The position numbers and the translations under genes are program-made. A stretch of 62,777 nt of DNA, taken from contig CAJXTZ010000005.1 in the NCBI GenBank assembly GCA_913061345.1, positions 1 to 62,777 on the forward strand, written 5' to 3'. A model generated the notes under the pieces. It made no database searches. It saw only the letters and a program-made list of their open reading frames with translations, and was not told the origin of the DNA. Positions 1 to 8,305 of the stretch are shown here, in pieces; the first letter of the stretch is position 1; every line of letters begins with the position of its first letter. This stretch comes from an uncultured Erythrobacter sp. (lineage in GTDB: Bacteria; Pseudomonadota; Alphaproteobacteria; Sphingomonadales; Sphingomonadaceae).

Positions 1-44
1 CACTATCCTCTTCGTCGGCAGCGTCAGATGTGTATAAGAGACAG
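1..44 (+). other. Untrimmed Nextera i5-side sequencing adapter
   Basis: This is library adapter, not genome. Positions 1-3 are the tail of the P5 oligo, 4-11 (TATCCTCT) match the Nextera XT S503 index, 12-25 are the Nextera read-1 linker, and 26-44 are the 19-bp Tn5 mosaic end finishing in GAGACAG. Genomic sequence starts at 45. Any reading frame that crosses position 44 is chimeric. Confidence 0.98.
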
Positions 45-213
45 GCGCGACGTAATCTTCCAGGTCCGCCACACGGTAGCGGACGCGCTGCCCCAGCTTG
101 GCGAACTTGGGGCCACCGCCTGTTACGCGCAGCTTACGCAGCGAAGAGACAGAAATTCCGGTGATGATCGCGGCGGCATTTTCGTCGACGGCGATGGGGG
201 TGATGTTCTCCAT
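45..213 (-). CDS. AlpA/excisionase-type helix-turn-helix protein, 3' truncated
   Basis: The first 56 residues are visible; the rest is lost at the contig end, where the adapter begins. It starts at an ATG preceded by a good ribosome binding site (GAGGAAAG, 5 nt before the start). The pattern of a short leader, then ISVSSLRKLR, then GGGPKFAKLGQRVRY fits the small MerR/AlpA-like HTH_17 family. That family supplies excisionases and activators to integrative elements, where they bind DNA near att sites to promote excision or activate island genes. Lying upstream on the same strand as nothing else visible, and downstream of the integrase, fits a role in element excision. The family is clear; the exact function is inferred. 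Confidence 0.75.
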
Positions 214-341
214 GTCACTTTCCTCGATTGCGACCCATTGCGGGTCCGGTGAGGAACAGATCGGACAATACAGGAACCGATTAGCAGGGCAGGAAGCCTA
301 TTCGTGCGGCGATAAAGTGCGGGGGTTTTTTGCTGGGGTTT

Positions 342-974
342 TCAAGATCCCCTCGGACGGCCACCAGCTGAGCGCTCCGGATGCTTGTTCGTCGCCTGAC
401 GCCATGCCCTCTCGAAGCCCCGACCACTCAGCCTGCCGTCGAAGTGGCGCAGGGCGGAATCTTCGAAGTCACCCCGGCGCTTCTTGAATTCCGGGTCTTT
501 CTCGAATTCCCGGTCTAGCCAAGCGCTGCATTCCTTGATCGCCGCAGCCTTGCTGACTGTCGTCTTCCTAGGGGGTTTCGGCTTCGGCTTCGGTGGTAGC
601 GCCTCAAGCTGGAAGTGCTTGCGAAGTTCTGGCTCATGGATCTTCAGCTGCAGCAGATCGATATCCCAGACATTTTGAAAATCGGAAGGCACGAATATCT
701 CGACATTTTCATCTTCATCGATGGGAGCCACGTATCGGTCTGTCGCAAGCGAAAGCTTCCCCTGGCTAAGCTGCCAAGCCCACCGAGGCACTGGCCAGTT
801 AGGTAAGCGCTCTTCATCTGGGCCACGCTGGATGATGGCAATCCCCGCCTCACAGCGGATTGCGCCAGCCGCAAACGCCGTCCGCATCCGACCATTCATC
901 ACGTCATCGTCGCCGTTGCATTCCTCAGCGATCAATTTCTGGACCTGCTTGGTCCTAATCCAAACGTCACTCAC
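342..974 (-). CDS. Hypothetical protein of the integrative element
   Basis: About 210 residues, not recognised. The centre holds a proline/lysine-rich linker (PPKPKPKPPRK) that separates an N-terminal half rich in tryptophan and acidic residues from a basic C-terminal half with helical, charged character. There is no signal peptide or membrane segment, so it is probably cytoplasmic. I chose the GTG at 974 because GGAGG lies 5 nt upstream; an in-frame ATG at 998 would add 8 residues but lacks a ribosome binding site. It sits between the integrase and the AlpA-like gene on the same strand and so belongs to the element. The basic C-terminus could bind DNA, which is a guess. Confidence 0.7.
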   Translation of the reverse strand: MSDVWIRTKQVQKLIAEECNGDDDVMNGRMRTAFAAGAIRCEAGIAIIQRGPDEERLPNWPVPRWAWQLSQGKLSLATDRYVAPIDEDENVEIFVPSDFQNVWDIDLLQLKIHEPELRKHFQLEALPPKPKPKPPRKTTVSKAAAIKECSAWLDREFEKDPEFKKRRGDFEDSALRHFDGRLSGRGFERAWRQATNKHPERSAGGRPRGS

Positions 975-1064
975 ATTCGCCTCCGCTGGCGACCGCATTG
1001 AAAAGGCGACGCGGCAGGCGGTGCGGTGCCGCCGTTCGGGAGCTACCCTAGCCGCGCCACCAAC

Positions 1065-2357
1065 TTATGCCCGCTTGGCGAACGGGATCACCGTTCCCGG
1101 CTTCCTAACCAAGGCATCGAGAGCCGCCTGATCGTTTCGAAGCACGGCAGAGAGTAATGCCGCCCACTTATCGAGCGCCTCCCGTTTCTCTTCGTAAAAT
1201 TCCCACAACAGGTAATGCCCTGCAGCACCCGGACGACTCCTGCCGGCCAACCTGTTTTCGACTGCCTCCACGTGCTCATTCGGAATGCGAAGCCGCTGCA
1301 TGCATGTCGCCATGGTCCTGCGCAGGTCATGGATCGTCCAGTGCGGGATATCGAACGGCTCTTCGTCTTCACCGGTGAGGATATCGATCATTTCGCCATC
1401 CAGCTTGTTCTTCTTTTTCGACCAGCCGGAAATCGGCGTGGTGCCCGTAGTCGTGAAGGCGAGCCCTTTCCGAGGCCATTTATCCCCCCCGGCTAGTTCG
1501 TCGAGAGTGGCGATAGCGAGATCGCTCAAAGGAACGAGGTGCTCCGCCTTGTTCTTCGTCCGCGCTGGTGGGATGATCCAAAGCCGATCGGGCCGGTTGA
1601 GTTCTTTCCAGTCTAAACCTGACACTTCGCTTCTGCGCTGGCCGGTAACGAGCAGCATCCGGAAGGCTTGCATGAATGGGGAAGGCAGTTCCGCCGTCGC
1701 GTTCCAGAACCCTTTTATCTCTTCGTCGTTCAGCCACCGTTTGCGCGCCTTGGCAGGGGGCGGACCTTCATAGTCGGAGATAGGATTGATCTCGATATCG
1801 CCCCGGCTTTTCGCCCACCTAAACATGCGACGTATTACCGCGAACACCCCCGCCTTGATCGCGGGCCGTCCGTCATACTTGTCGAGAAGTTCGGTCAGGC
1901 GGCGGGTATCGAAATCAGGCAGAGCGACTGTGCCGACGTGAGGCACGATGTGCAGCCGCAGGTAGCCCTCCACCCAGTCAGCCGACTTTTCCCATTCCTT
2001 CACCACTTCGAGATCGTAGAACTTCTTCGAATAGTCCTTGATCAGTAGCGTCTCTGCGTTGCGCTTGCGGTTGCGGCTTTCTTCGGCTGGATCGATGCCC
2101 TGGGCAACGAGACGCAATAGACGCTCTGCTTCCTTCCCTGCCGATTCCGGGGTCCATGTCCCCATGGGGCCGATTGTGAAACGCTTGGTCTTCGCACTGC
2201 GTCCACCATGCAAACGATATTGGATCAGAAAGACGCCTCGCCCAGACGGAGTGCGCTTGAACCCGAACCCCTTCCTTTCGGTGTCCCATAGGAACTGATC
2301 GGTCTTTCCAGCCTTCAGCGCATCGACGGAGCGCTTTGTGATCTTTCCTGTAGCCAT
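1065..2357 (-). CDS. int: P4-type tyrosine site-specific integrase
   Basis: It catalyses strand exchange between element and tRNA attachment site. The 430-residue length fits P4-family integrases. The N-terminal 80 or so residues form the DUF4102 arm-binding domain (pattern LWDTERKGFGFK...SGRGVFLIQYR), followed by a SAM-like core-binding domain (about 95-190) and the catalytic domain. Catalytic residues visible are Arg in TGQRRSE (about 241), Lys in the TKNK segment, His-x-x-Arg in HDLRRT (343-346) and the likely nucleophile Tyr in GHY (about 382). The second conserved His, normally in an LNH-type motif, reads NR here. I chose the ATG at 2357; a GTG at 2378 is also in frame. It is transcribed away from the att site. 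Confidence 0.93.
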   Translation of the reverse strand: MATGKITKRSVDALKAGKTDQFLWDTERKGFGFKRTPSGRGVFLIQYRLHGGRSAKTKRFTIGPMGTWTPESAGKEAERLLRLVAQGIDPAEESRNRKRNAETLLIKDYSKKFYDLEVVKEWEKSADWVEGYLRLHIVPHVGTVALPDFDTRRLTELLDKYDGRPAIKAGVFAVIRRMFRWAKSRGDIEINPISDYEGPPPAKARKRWLNDEEIKGFWNATAELPSPFMQAFRMLLVTGQRRSEVSGLDWKELNRPDRLWIIPPARTKNKAEHLVPLSDLAIATLDELAGGDKWPRKGLAFTTTGTTPISGWSKKKNKLDGEMIDILTGEDEEPFDIPHWTIHDLRRTMATCMQRLRIPNEHVEAVENRLAGRSRPGAAGHYLLWEFYEEKREALDKWAALLSAVLRNDQAALDALVRKPGTVIPFAKRA

Positions 2358-2494
2358 CGGTAAGCACCTAGTAATCACCGCGTTTCCAAATGTCGGAACG
2401 TCACGGAAAAGAGAATGCTGAAAATTCTATGCTACACAGGGGGATAAGGCAAGTAGAGGAATGCGCCGGAACGTATGGGAAAACCAGACCTCTT

Positions 2495-2541
2495 GATTCC
2501 TAATCCGGGGGCCACAGGTTCGAATCCTGTCGGGCGCACCA
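2495..2541 (+). other. Attachment site: displaced 3' fragment of tRNA-Arg(CCT)
   Basis: The sequence folds as the 3' half of a tRNA: anticodon loop TTCCTAA at 2497-2503 with anticodon CCT (2499-2501), 3' anticodon stem TCCGG, 5-nt variable loop, perfect T arm ACAGG/CCTGT around TTCGAAT (2514-2530), 3' acceptor strand CGGGCGC, discriminator A and encoded CCA (2539-2541). Upstream there is no D arm, the 5' anticodon strand (CTTGA) pairs imperfectly, and the nearest acceptor-like string GCGCCGG at 2463 mismatches. It is therefore not an intact gene but the target fragment left at one element junction. Homology probably begins near 2495. Confidence 0.82.
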
Positions 2542-2558
2542 ATATTCGGGAAATCTGT

Positions 2559-3029
2559 CTAGTTGACGTCTTCCGGTGGAGCGATGGGAAGCGGGAGAGG
2601 TGCGACCGATACGCCCTCATCCAAAAGTTCCCTGGCTTCCTGCACGCTCGCCTCGCCATGGATGGCTGCATGGTCGCGTTCGCCGTAATGCATGGCGCGC
2701 GATTGTTCGACGAAATTCTTGCCCACCCAGGTGCTGTTCTTCAACGCCTTTGCCTGTGCCTCGGCCAGCTTGCCCAACGCAGCAGCTACCTCGGGTGACA
2801 TAGGCGTATTGGAAAGCCCCTTGTCAGCGTTGGCCCGGCCCGAAGTCTGGACGACCTGGCTGCCTTTCTTGCCGACGGTCGGCGCCATCGGTGCCTTGCT
2901 GATCTCCTCGGATCCGCATTGCGGGCAGGCTACCATTCGGCGTTCGCATTGCGAGGCGAAGTCATCGGACGAGCCGAACCACCCCTCAAAACGATGGCCA
3001 TGGTCGCAGGTGAGGTCAAAAACTATCAT
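2559..3029 (-). CDS. DUF1178 family zinc-ribbon-like protein
   Basis: 156 residues with the family signature: start MIVFDLTCDHGHRFEGWF, then a CPQCGS knuckle near residues 35-40, so Cys8, His10 and the CxxC pair could bind zinc. The family is small, cytoplasmic and widespread in proteobacteria, with no assigned biochemical role. The C-terminal half is helical and low in conservation. It is the first chromosomal gene beyond the integrated element. Its ATG overlaps the stop of the upstream nitrilase-like gene by 4 nt (ATGA), so the two are probably translated together. Confidence 0.88.
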   Translation of the reverse strand: MIVFDLTCDHGHRFEGWFGSSDDFASQCERRMVACPQCGSEEISKAPMAPTVGKKGSQVVQTSGRANADKGLSNTPMSPEVAAALGKLAEAQAKALKNSTWVGKNFVEQSRAMHYGERDHAAIHGEASVQEARELLDEGVSVAPLPLPIAPPEDVN

Positions 3030-3853
3030 GGATTGCGTGATCTAGGGATATCTCGCTTGTTGGCAAGGCTGGGAAGCTGCTTGCGCACTTCTGCAATTCG
3101 ACCTGTGTCGATTTCACAGACCTGCAAGCCCAGTGCATCGCCGCCCATATCAAGCAGCACATCGCCCCACGGCCCTACCACCAGAGAGTGGCCGAAGGTT
3201 GATCTTCCATCTTCGTGATCGCCCACTTGGGCTGCTGCGACGACAAAAGCGCTCGCCTCTATTGCGCGTGCACGTTGCAGTACGTGCCAATGGGCCTTGC
3301 CCGTCGGCACCGTGAAGGCGGCAGGAATGGCGATAGCATCGCAACAACGCTGACCAAGTTCTTCAAACAATGCGGGAAACCTGATGTCATAGCATGTAGT
3401 CAGTCCCAGGCGACCGATCGGAGTATCATCCGCCGTCACGACATGCTCCCCCGGCGCATAGGCCGCAGATTCGCGCCAGCTTTCTCCGGTATCCAGCTCC
3501 ACATCGAACATATGGATCTTGTCATATCGTGCCGCGACCTGTCCGTTGTCATCAAACAGTATCGTGCGGTTGACCCAGCGACCGTCCTCGCGTGTCACAG
3601 GAAGCCCGAGAGCTATCCAAATTCCGGCTTTTGCGGCAGTGCCAGCCACCCGTTCGACAATCGGGCTCTCGCTTTCTGCCACGATGTTTTCGCCAGCTCG
3701 GCTGCGCTTGCGATCCAGCAGTCCGGCCATTTCCGGGGTGAAGAGCATCTTGGCGCCCTCCCCCGCAGCCTGATGCGCAGCGTGCACAATTGCGTTCGCA
3801 TTGACTTCGGGATCAATTCCCGATGTCATTTGCAAAAGGGCAATTTTCGTCAT
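3026..3853 (-). CDS. Carbon-nitrogen hydrolase, Nit1-like amidase
   Basis: 275 residues covering a full nitrilase-superfamily fold. The catalytic triad is visible: Glu41 in FTPE, Lys112 in YDKIHMFD and Cys154 in TTCYDIRFP. The CYDIRFP context and overall length match the Nit1/omega-amidase branch, which removes the amide from deaminated glutathione (metabolite repair); other small amides remain possible. The ATG at 3853 aligns with family starts; a TTG at 3868 would add 5 residues. It lies directly downstream of a monothiol/dithiol glutaredoxin gene, a fitting partner for glutathione metabolism, and overlaps the DUF1178 gene by 4 nt. Confidence 0.88.
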   Translation of the reverse strand: MTKIALLQMTSGIDPEVNANAIVHAAHQAAGEGAKMLFTPEMAGLLDRKRSRAGENIVAESESPIVERVAGTAAKAGIWIALGLPVTREDGRWVNRTILFDDNGQVAARYDKIHMFDVELDTGESWRESAAYAPGEHVVTADDTPIGRLGLTTCYDIRFPALFEELGQRCCDAIAIPAAFTVPTGKAHWHVLQRARAIEASAFVVAAAQVGDHEDGRSTFGHSLVVGPWGDVLLDMGGDALGLQVCEIDTGRIAEVRKQLPSLANKRDIPRSRNP

Positions 3854-3864
3854 TGCTTGCCGTG

Positions 3865-4128
3865 TCAAAGGCCGAGAAGCTGATTCAGCCTGCCCTCGCG
3901 TTCCAGCGCGGCAAGTTCGTCTGACCCGCCAACGTGTTTATCATCGATGAAGATCTGCGGAACTGTTCGCGCATCCGGCTTGCGATTCGTCATTTCCTGC
4001 CGTTTCGGACCACCCAGCGTGATGTCGTACTCTTCATATTCCACGCCCTTGCTGTCCAGCAGACGCTTCGCACGGTGGCAGAAGCCACAATACATTTTCG
4101 TGTAAATTTCGACTCTAGGCGTGGTCAC
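3865..4128 (-). CDS. grxC: Glutaredoxin 3
   Basis: 87 residues, a normal GrxC length. It reduces protein and small-molecule disulfides with glutathione in the cytoplasm. The active site CGFC sits at residues 14-17, followed by the cis-proline segment TVPQIFI and the glutathione-binding GGSDEL loop. The reading frame is open further upstream, but the GTG at 4128 is preceded by AGGGGA at ideal spacing and gives the family N-terminus (VTTPRVEIYTK), so I start there. The nitrilase-like amidase follows 11 nt downstream. The divergent Hsp20 gene lies 128 bp away. Confidence 0.93.
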   Translation of the reverse strand: MTTPRVEIYTKMYCGFCHRAKRLLDSKGVEYEEYDITLGGPKRQEMTNRKPDARTVPQIFIDDKHVGGSDELAALEREGRLNQLLGL

Positions 4129-4161
4129 AAATATTCCCCTGGATACGCTGTATCGGATAAT

Positions 4162-4192
4162 CTTGAAAGCTCTGACAGCCTTCCTATCTCCA
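4162..4192 (+). promoter_or_regulatory. Putative RpoH (sigma-32) heat-shock promoter for hsp20
   Basis: CTTG at 4162-4165, exactly 17 nt, then CCTATCTCCA at 4183-4192. This fits the alphaproteobacterial RpoH consensus CTTG-N17-CYTATNTNNG at every fixed position except the last (A for G). It lies about 65 bp upstream of the Hsp20 start and points at it. Confidence 0.7.
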
Positions 4193-4256
4193 GCATACGG
4201 ATGCCGAAAGCGGGTCCGTATACCTTTCAAATTGCTCAGAAGAGGATTTGTTTCAA

Positions 4257-4730
4257 ATGAACCGTACAGACTTTACCCCCTATCGTCGCTCTACCGTCGG
4301 GTTCGATCGCTTGTTCGACCTGCTGGAGAACAACTCCCGCAACAGTGGCGACAACTATCCCCCCTTCAATATCGAGCGGCGCGATGAAGATGCCTACCGC
4401 ATCACGATCGCCGTGGCCGGCTTCCGGTCCGAAGACATCGATATTACAGCGCAGCAGAATCTGCTTACCGTGGAGGGGAAGAAGCGAGAAGAGACAGCTG
4501 AAGGCGAAATGCTGCATGTCGGCATCGCCAACCGCGGATTTGAACGGCGTTTCGAACTTGCCGACTATGTCCGCGTAGACAATGCCGATCTTGCCGATGG
4601 CCTTCTGGTGATCGACCTGGTGCGCGAGGTGCCGGACGCGATGAAGCCGAAGAAAATTGCGATCGGTGGAAACGCGCTGAAAGTTGTCGAGAACAAGGAC
4701 AAGAATGACGGACAGGCCGACGCCGCCTGA
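4257..4730 (+). CDS. Small heat-shock protein, Hsp20/IbpA family
   Basis: 157 residues. An ATP-independent holdase that binds unfolding proteins in the cytoplasm. The alpha-crystallin domain spans about 36-130, beginning with the PPFNIERRDEDAYRITIAVAGF pattern in which FNI and the AGF turn are typical, followed by LTVEGKK and the RGFERRF segment; this gives an IbpA-like order of strands. The C-terminal IxI-type anchoring motif is represented by KKIAIG. The ATG at 4257 has an AGAGGA ribosome site about 10 nt upstream; a TTG at 4248 lies too close to it. The RpoH-like promoter upstream predicts heat induction, and a strong hairpin follows the gene. Confidence 0.93.
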   Translation: MNRTDFTPYRRSTVGFDRLFDLLENNSRNSGDNYPPFNIERRDEDAYRITIAVAGFRSEDIDITAQQNLLTVEGKKREETAEGEMLHVGIANRGFERRFELADYVRVDNADLADGLLVIDLVREVPDAMKPKKIAIGGNALKVVENKDKNDGQADAA

Positions 4731-4762
4731 TCGACCTTGATCAATTGTCCAGTACAAACGTT

Positions 4763-4792
4763 GGGGGCGGAGCCCGCTAAAGCTCCGCCCCC
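4763..4792. terminator. Terminator-like hairpin between hsp20 and pyrG
   Basis: A perfect 11-bp stem (GGGGGCGGAGC at 4763-4773 with its complement at 4782-4792) around an 8-nt loop, 33 bp after the hsp20 stop. No T run follows, so termination strength is uncertain. Confidence 0.6.
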
Positions 4793-4987
4793 TCGACGCT
4801 TAGCGCCGACCCGCTCTCAGAAAAAAGCTGTCCGGGTCGCAAGAGACAGCCTTCCCAAAGAGCAAGACCGAACCGACAGCGCGCGAGATACCCCTGTTGC
4901 TCGCGCTGGGCCGATCTAAATCTTAAAACGAAATATGAAGGAGTGCGACGCCGGTCACGACCTCGCTTGCACCCCTCAGCACCCTTT

Positions 4988-5020
4988 CATTATGCGTTAC
5001 CCGTTTAGGGGTTCATAATG
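4988..5020. repeat. Inverted repeat CATTATG...CATAATG
   Basis: 7-bp arms (4988-4994 and 5014-5020) separated by 19 nt, with an inner ACCC/GGGT pairing that would extend the hairpin. It lies about 60 bp past the 3' end of pyrG, so it may stabilise or end that transcript. Function unknown. Confidence 0.45.
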
Positions 5021-5081
5021 CAAGATTATTCTGAGGTTAATCATAAGGCCGTAACAATCATGCTCTTTTTCAAAAGCTTAG

Positions 5082-6734
<1,653 letters not shown>

Positions 6735-6813
6735 TTAAGCTCACCTTCGGATTCGGTGCAAGCGCTTTGGTCAGTCTTTTCGAGAATAAGGGCGAGTTGC
6801 CCGCAGAAATCTC

Positions 6814-7206
6814 TTACTCGGCCAGGTCGGCCAGCGGATCTTCCGAAGGATTGGGAATCGATTCCACGGGCGCTTCGCCATCAAGGCCGGGATCGCCCGG
6901 AATGGGGTCATCCGAGGTTGCACCTTGCGTCGTTGATCGATCGAGAGTGTCATCGAAATTACGCTGGCCCGATGCATCCACCGCAACGGCGGCAAGAACG
7001 ATGGAAAGCCCCACGAACAAGATAGCGAACCACTTGGTCGCGCGGGAGAGGAAGTCCGCCGCGCCGCGCGCCGACATCAAACCACCGGGGCTTCCGCCGC
7101 CACCGATGCCCAGCCCACCACCTTCCGATCGCTGCATGAGCACGAGAATTACGAGGCCAGCAGCAATGAAGGCCTGGATAACGGTAAGGAAAATGAACAG
7201 GGTCAT
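6814..7206 (-). CDS. secG: Preprotein translocase subunit SecG
   Basis: 130 residues. A small inner-membrane subunit that assists SecYE during protein export. Two hydrophobic helices are visible (about 3-23 and 58-77) with the conserved loop between them: LMQRSEGGGLGIGGG followed by a glycine-rich SPGGLMSARGAADFL, the SecG hallmark. The C-terminal 50 residues form an acidic, proline-rich tail longer than in Escherichia coli but common in alphaproteobacteria. It lies between tpiA and pyrG on the same strand with about 100-bp gaps on either side, so it may be co-transcribed or carry its own promoter. Confidence 0.93.
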   Translation of the reverse strand: MTLFIFLTVIQAFIAAGLVILVLMQRSEGGGLGIGGGGSPGGLMSARGAADFLSRATKWFAILFVGLSIVLAAVAVDASGQRNFDDTLDRSTTQGATSDDPIPGDPGLDGEAPVESIPNPSEDPLADLAE

Positions 7207-7307
7207 GTCGGTTTTCAGGCAATTCTTCTTTGGGAATAGGCAGGTTGTCGGGTCAGCATGTAGGCCCGCACATCGTTAGTCACAAGAGGCGCCATGATCG
7301 GTCTTGA

Positions 7308-8072
7308 TCAGGATTTGTCTTCCTGTGCCTCAGCCGCGGCCATGATAATGCCGAGGAAGCTTTCTGCAGTAAGGCTGGCCCCGCCGACAAGTGCGCCGCC
7401 AACATCGTCTGCGGTCAGCAGTTCTGCTGCATTGTCAGGCTTTACCGAACCGCCATAAAGAATACGCACATCCGCGCCTTCCTCGCCATACAAGGAGCCC
7501 AGCTTCTCGCGGATATGACGATGCATCGCGCCTATATCGTCCGCAGTCGGGGTGCGGCCGGTGCCAATAGCCCAGACCGGCTCGTAGGCGATGGTGACCT
7601 TTTCGGCCACGCCTTCGCCCGTAGGTACCGAACTGGCTAGCTGGTCGGCCACGACGCTCTCGGCCTTGCCCGCATCGCGTTCCTCTTCGGTCTCACCGAC
7701 GCACACGATCACGTTCATGCCAGCGGCAATCGCCGCCTCCGCCTTCTCCTTGACAAGAGCATTGGTTTCGCCGTGGTTGGCGCGACGCTCCGAATGTCCG
7801 ACAATGGTGAAGCCCGCGCCTGCATCCTTCACCATGGCAGCGGAGATATCACCTGTATGTGCACCGCCATCTGCGGGGTGTACGTCCTGCGCACCGATTC
7901 CGATCAGATTTGCTTCCTTGCGGGTTGCATGAATCAATGTGAAAGGCGGCGCCAGGGCCACTTCCACCTTCAACAGACGCTCTGCAGCACGATCAACAGC
8001 GCGCGCTTCGGCCAGCATGGCTCGTGTGCCGTGCATTTTCCAGTTGCCGACGATGTAGGGCCGATTGGACAT
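7308..8072 (-). CDS. tpiA: Triosephosphate isomerase
   Basis: 254 residues. It interconverts dihydroxyacetone phosphate and glyceraldehyde 3-phosphate in central carbon metabolism. The Asn and Lys of VGNWKMHG, the catalytic His in GHSERR, the catalytic Glu in the signature AYEPVWAIGTGRT, and the phosphate-binding LYGGSV and GGALVGGASL loops are all present. The ATG at 8072 gives the family N-terminus. Divergent from the SurA/PpiD-like gene across a 233-bp interval; secG and pyrG follow downstream. Confidence 0.97.
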   Translation of the reverse strand: MSNRPYIVGNWKMHGTRAMLAEARAVDRAAERLLKVEVALAPPFTLIHATRKEANLIGIGAQDVHPADGGAHTGDISAAMVKDAGAGFTIVGHSERRANHGETNALVKEKAEAAIAAGMNVIVCVGETEEERDAGKAESVVADQLASSVPTGEGVAEKVTIAYEPVWAIGTGRTPTADDIGAMHRHIREKLGSLYGEEGADVRILYGGSVKPDNAAELLTADDVGGALVGGASLTAESFLGIIMAAAEAQEDKS

Positions 8073-8108
8073 TATGATTGTTTTTCCGTGATTTTTAATT
8101 CTGGCGAG

Positions 8109-8124
8109 CGACGCTGATGCGTCG
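8109..8124. repeat. Short hairpin CGACGC-TGAT-GCGTCG
   Basis: A perfect 6-bp inverted repeat with a 4-nt loop, in the 233-bp region between the divergent tpiA and ppiD-like genes, about 37 bp from the tpiA start. It could be an operator or a leader hairpin; no protein is proposed. Confidence 0.35.
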
Positions 8125-8305
8125 GAAACCCGTTCTGTGTAGCTGCGCGCTAGTCTGGCGTCACCATCTTGTCAAAGCCGGTTTTCCACTTTGCGGGAAA
8201 GCTGCGTCTGCCTGTTGCGGGAGAGTCGCAGGGCGGATAAAGCGGGCGCGAAACAAGGCGCGGCATCCCCCTGCCCGCGCCGCAGCATAGAAAACAACGC
8301 AAACC

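Larger units (their letters stand above)
45..2541. mobile_element. Right end of a tRNA-Arg-targeted integrative element
   Basis: Three leftward genes (AlpA-like HTH protein, unknown protein, tyrosine integrase) end at a tRNA-Arg 3' fragment at about 2495-2541. Conserved chromosomal genes begin immediately after it. The integrase starts about 140 bp from the fragment and reads away from it, a common layout for genomic islands and prophages using a tRNA 3' end as attB. The left part, including the expected intact tRNA, lies outside the window. Whether it is a prophage, an integrative conjugative element or a plain island cannot be told from three genes. Confidence 0.8.
4731..5081. other. 351-bp gene-free interval between hsp20 and pyrG
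   Basis: The genes on both sides end here (convergent). It holds a GC-rich terminator-like hairpin (4763-4792) and an AT-rich inverted repeat (4988-5020). No reading frame in it has a convincing start, composition or family signature, and I see no tRNA or repeat unit. Confidence 0.6.

Noticed and set aside
28..252. Short + strand reading frame at the left end
   Set aside because: Its first codons lie in the adapter, and the opposite strand carries an HTH gene with a good ribosome site.
2463..2541. Complete tRNA gene
   Set aside because: The 5' half has no D arm, the acceptor-like string mismatches, and the 5' anticodon strand pairs poorly. Only the 3' half is tRNA-like.
4737..4919. 60-aa frame after hsp20
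   Set aside because: It runs through the terminator hairpin and has no ribosome site or family pattern.
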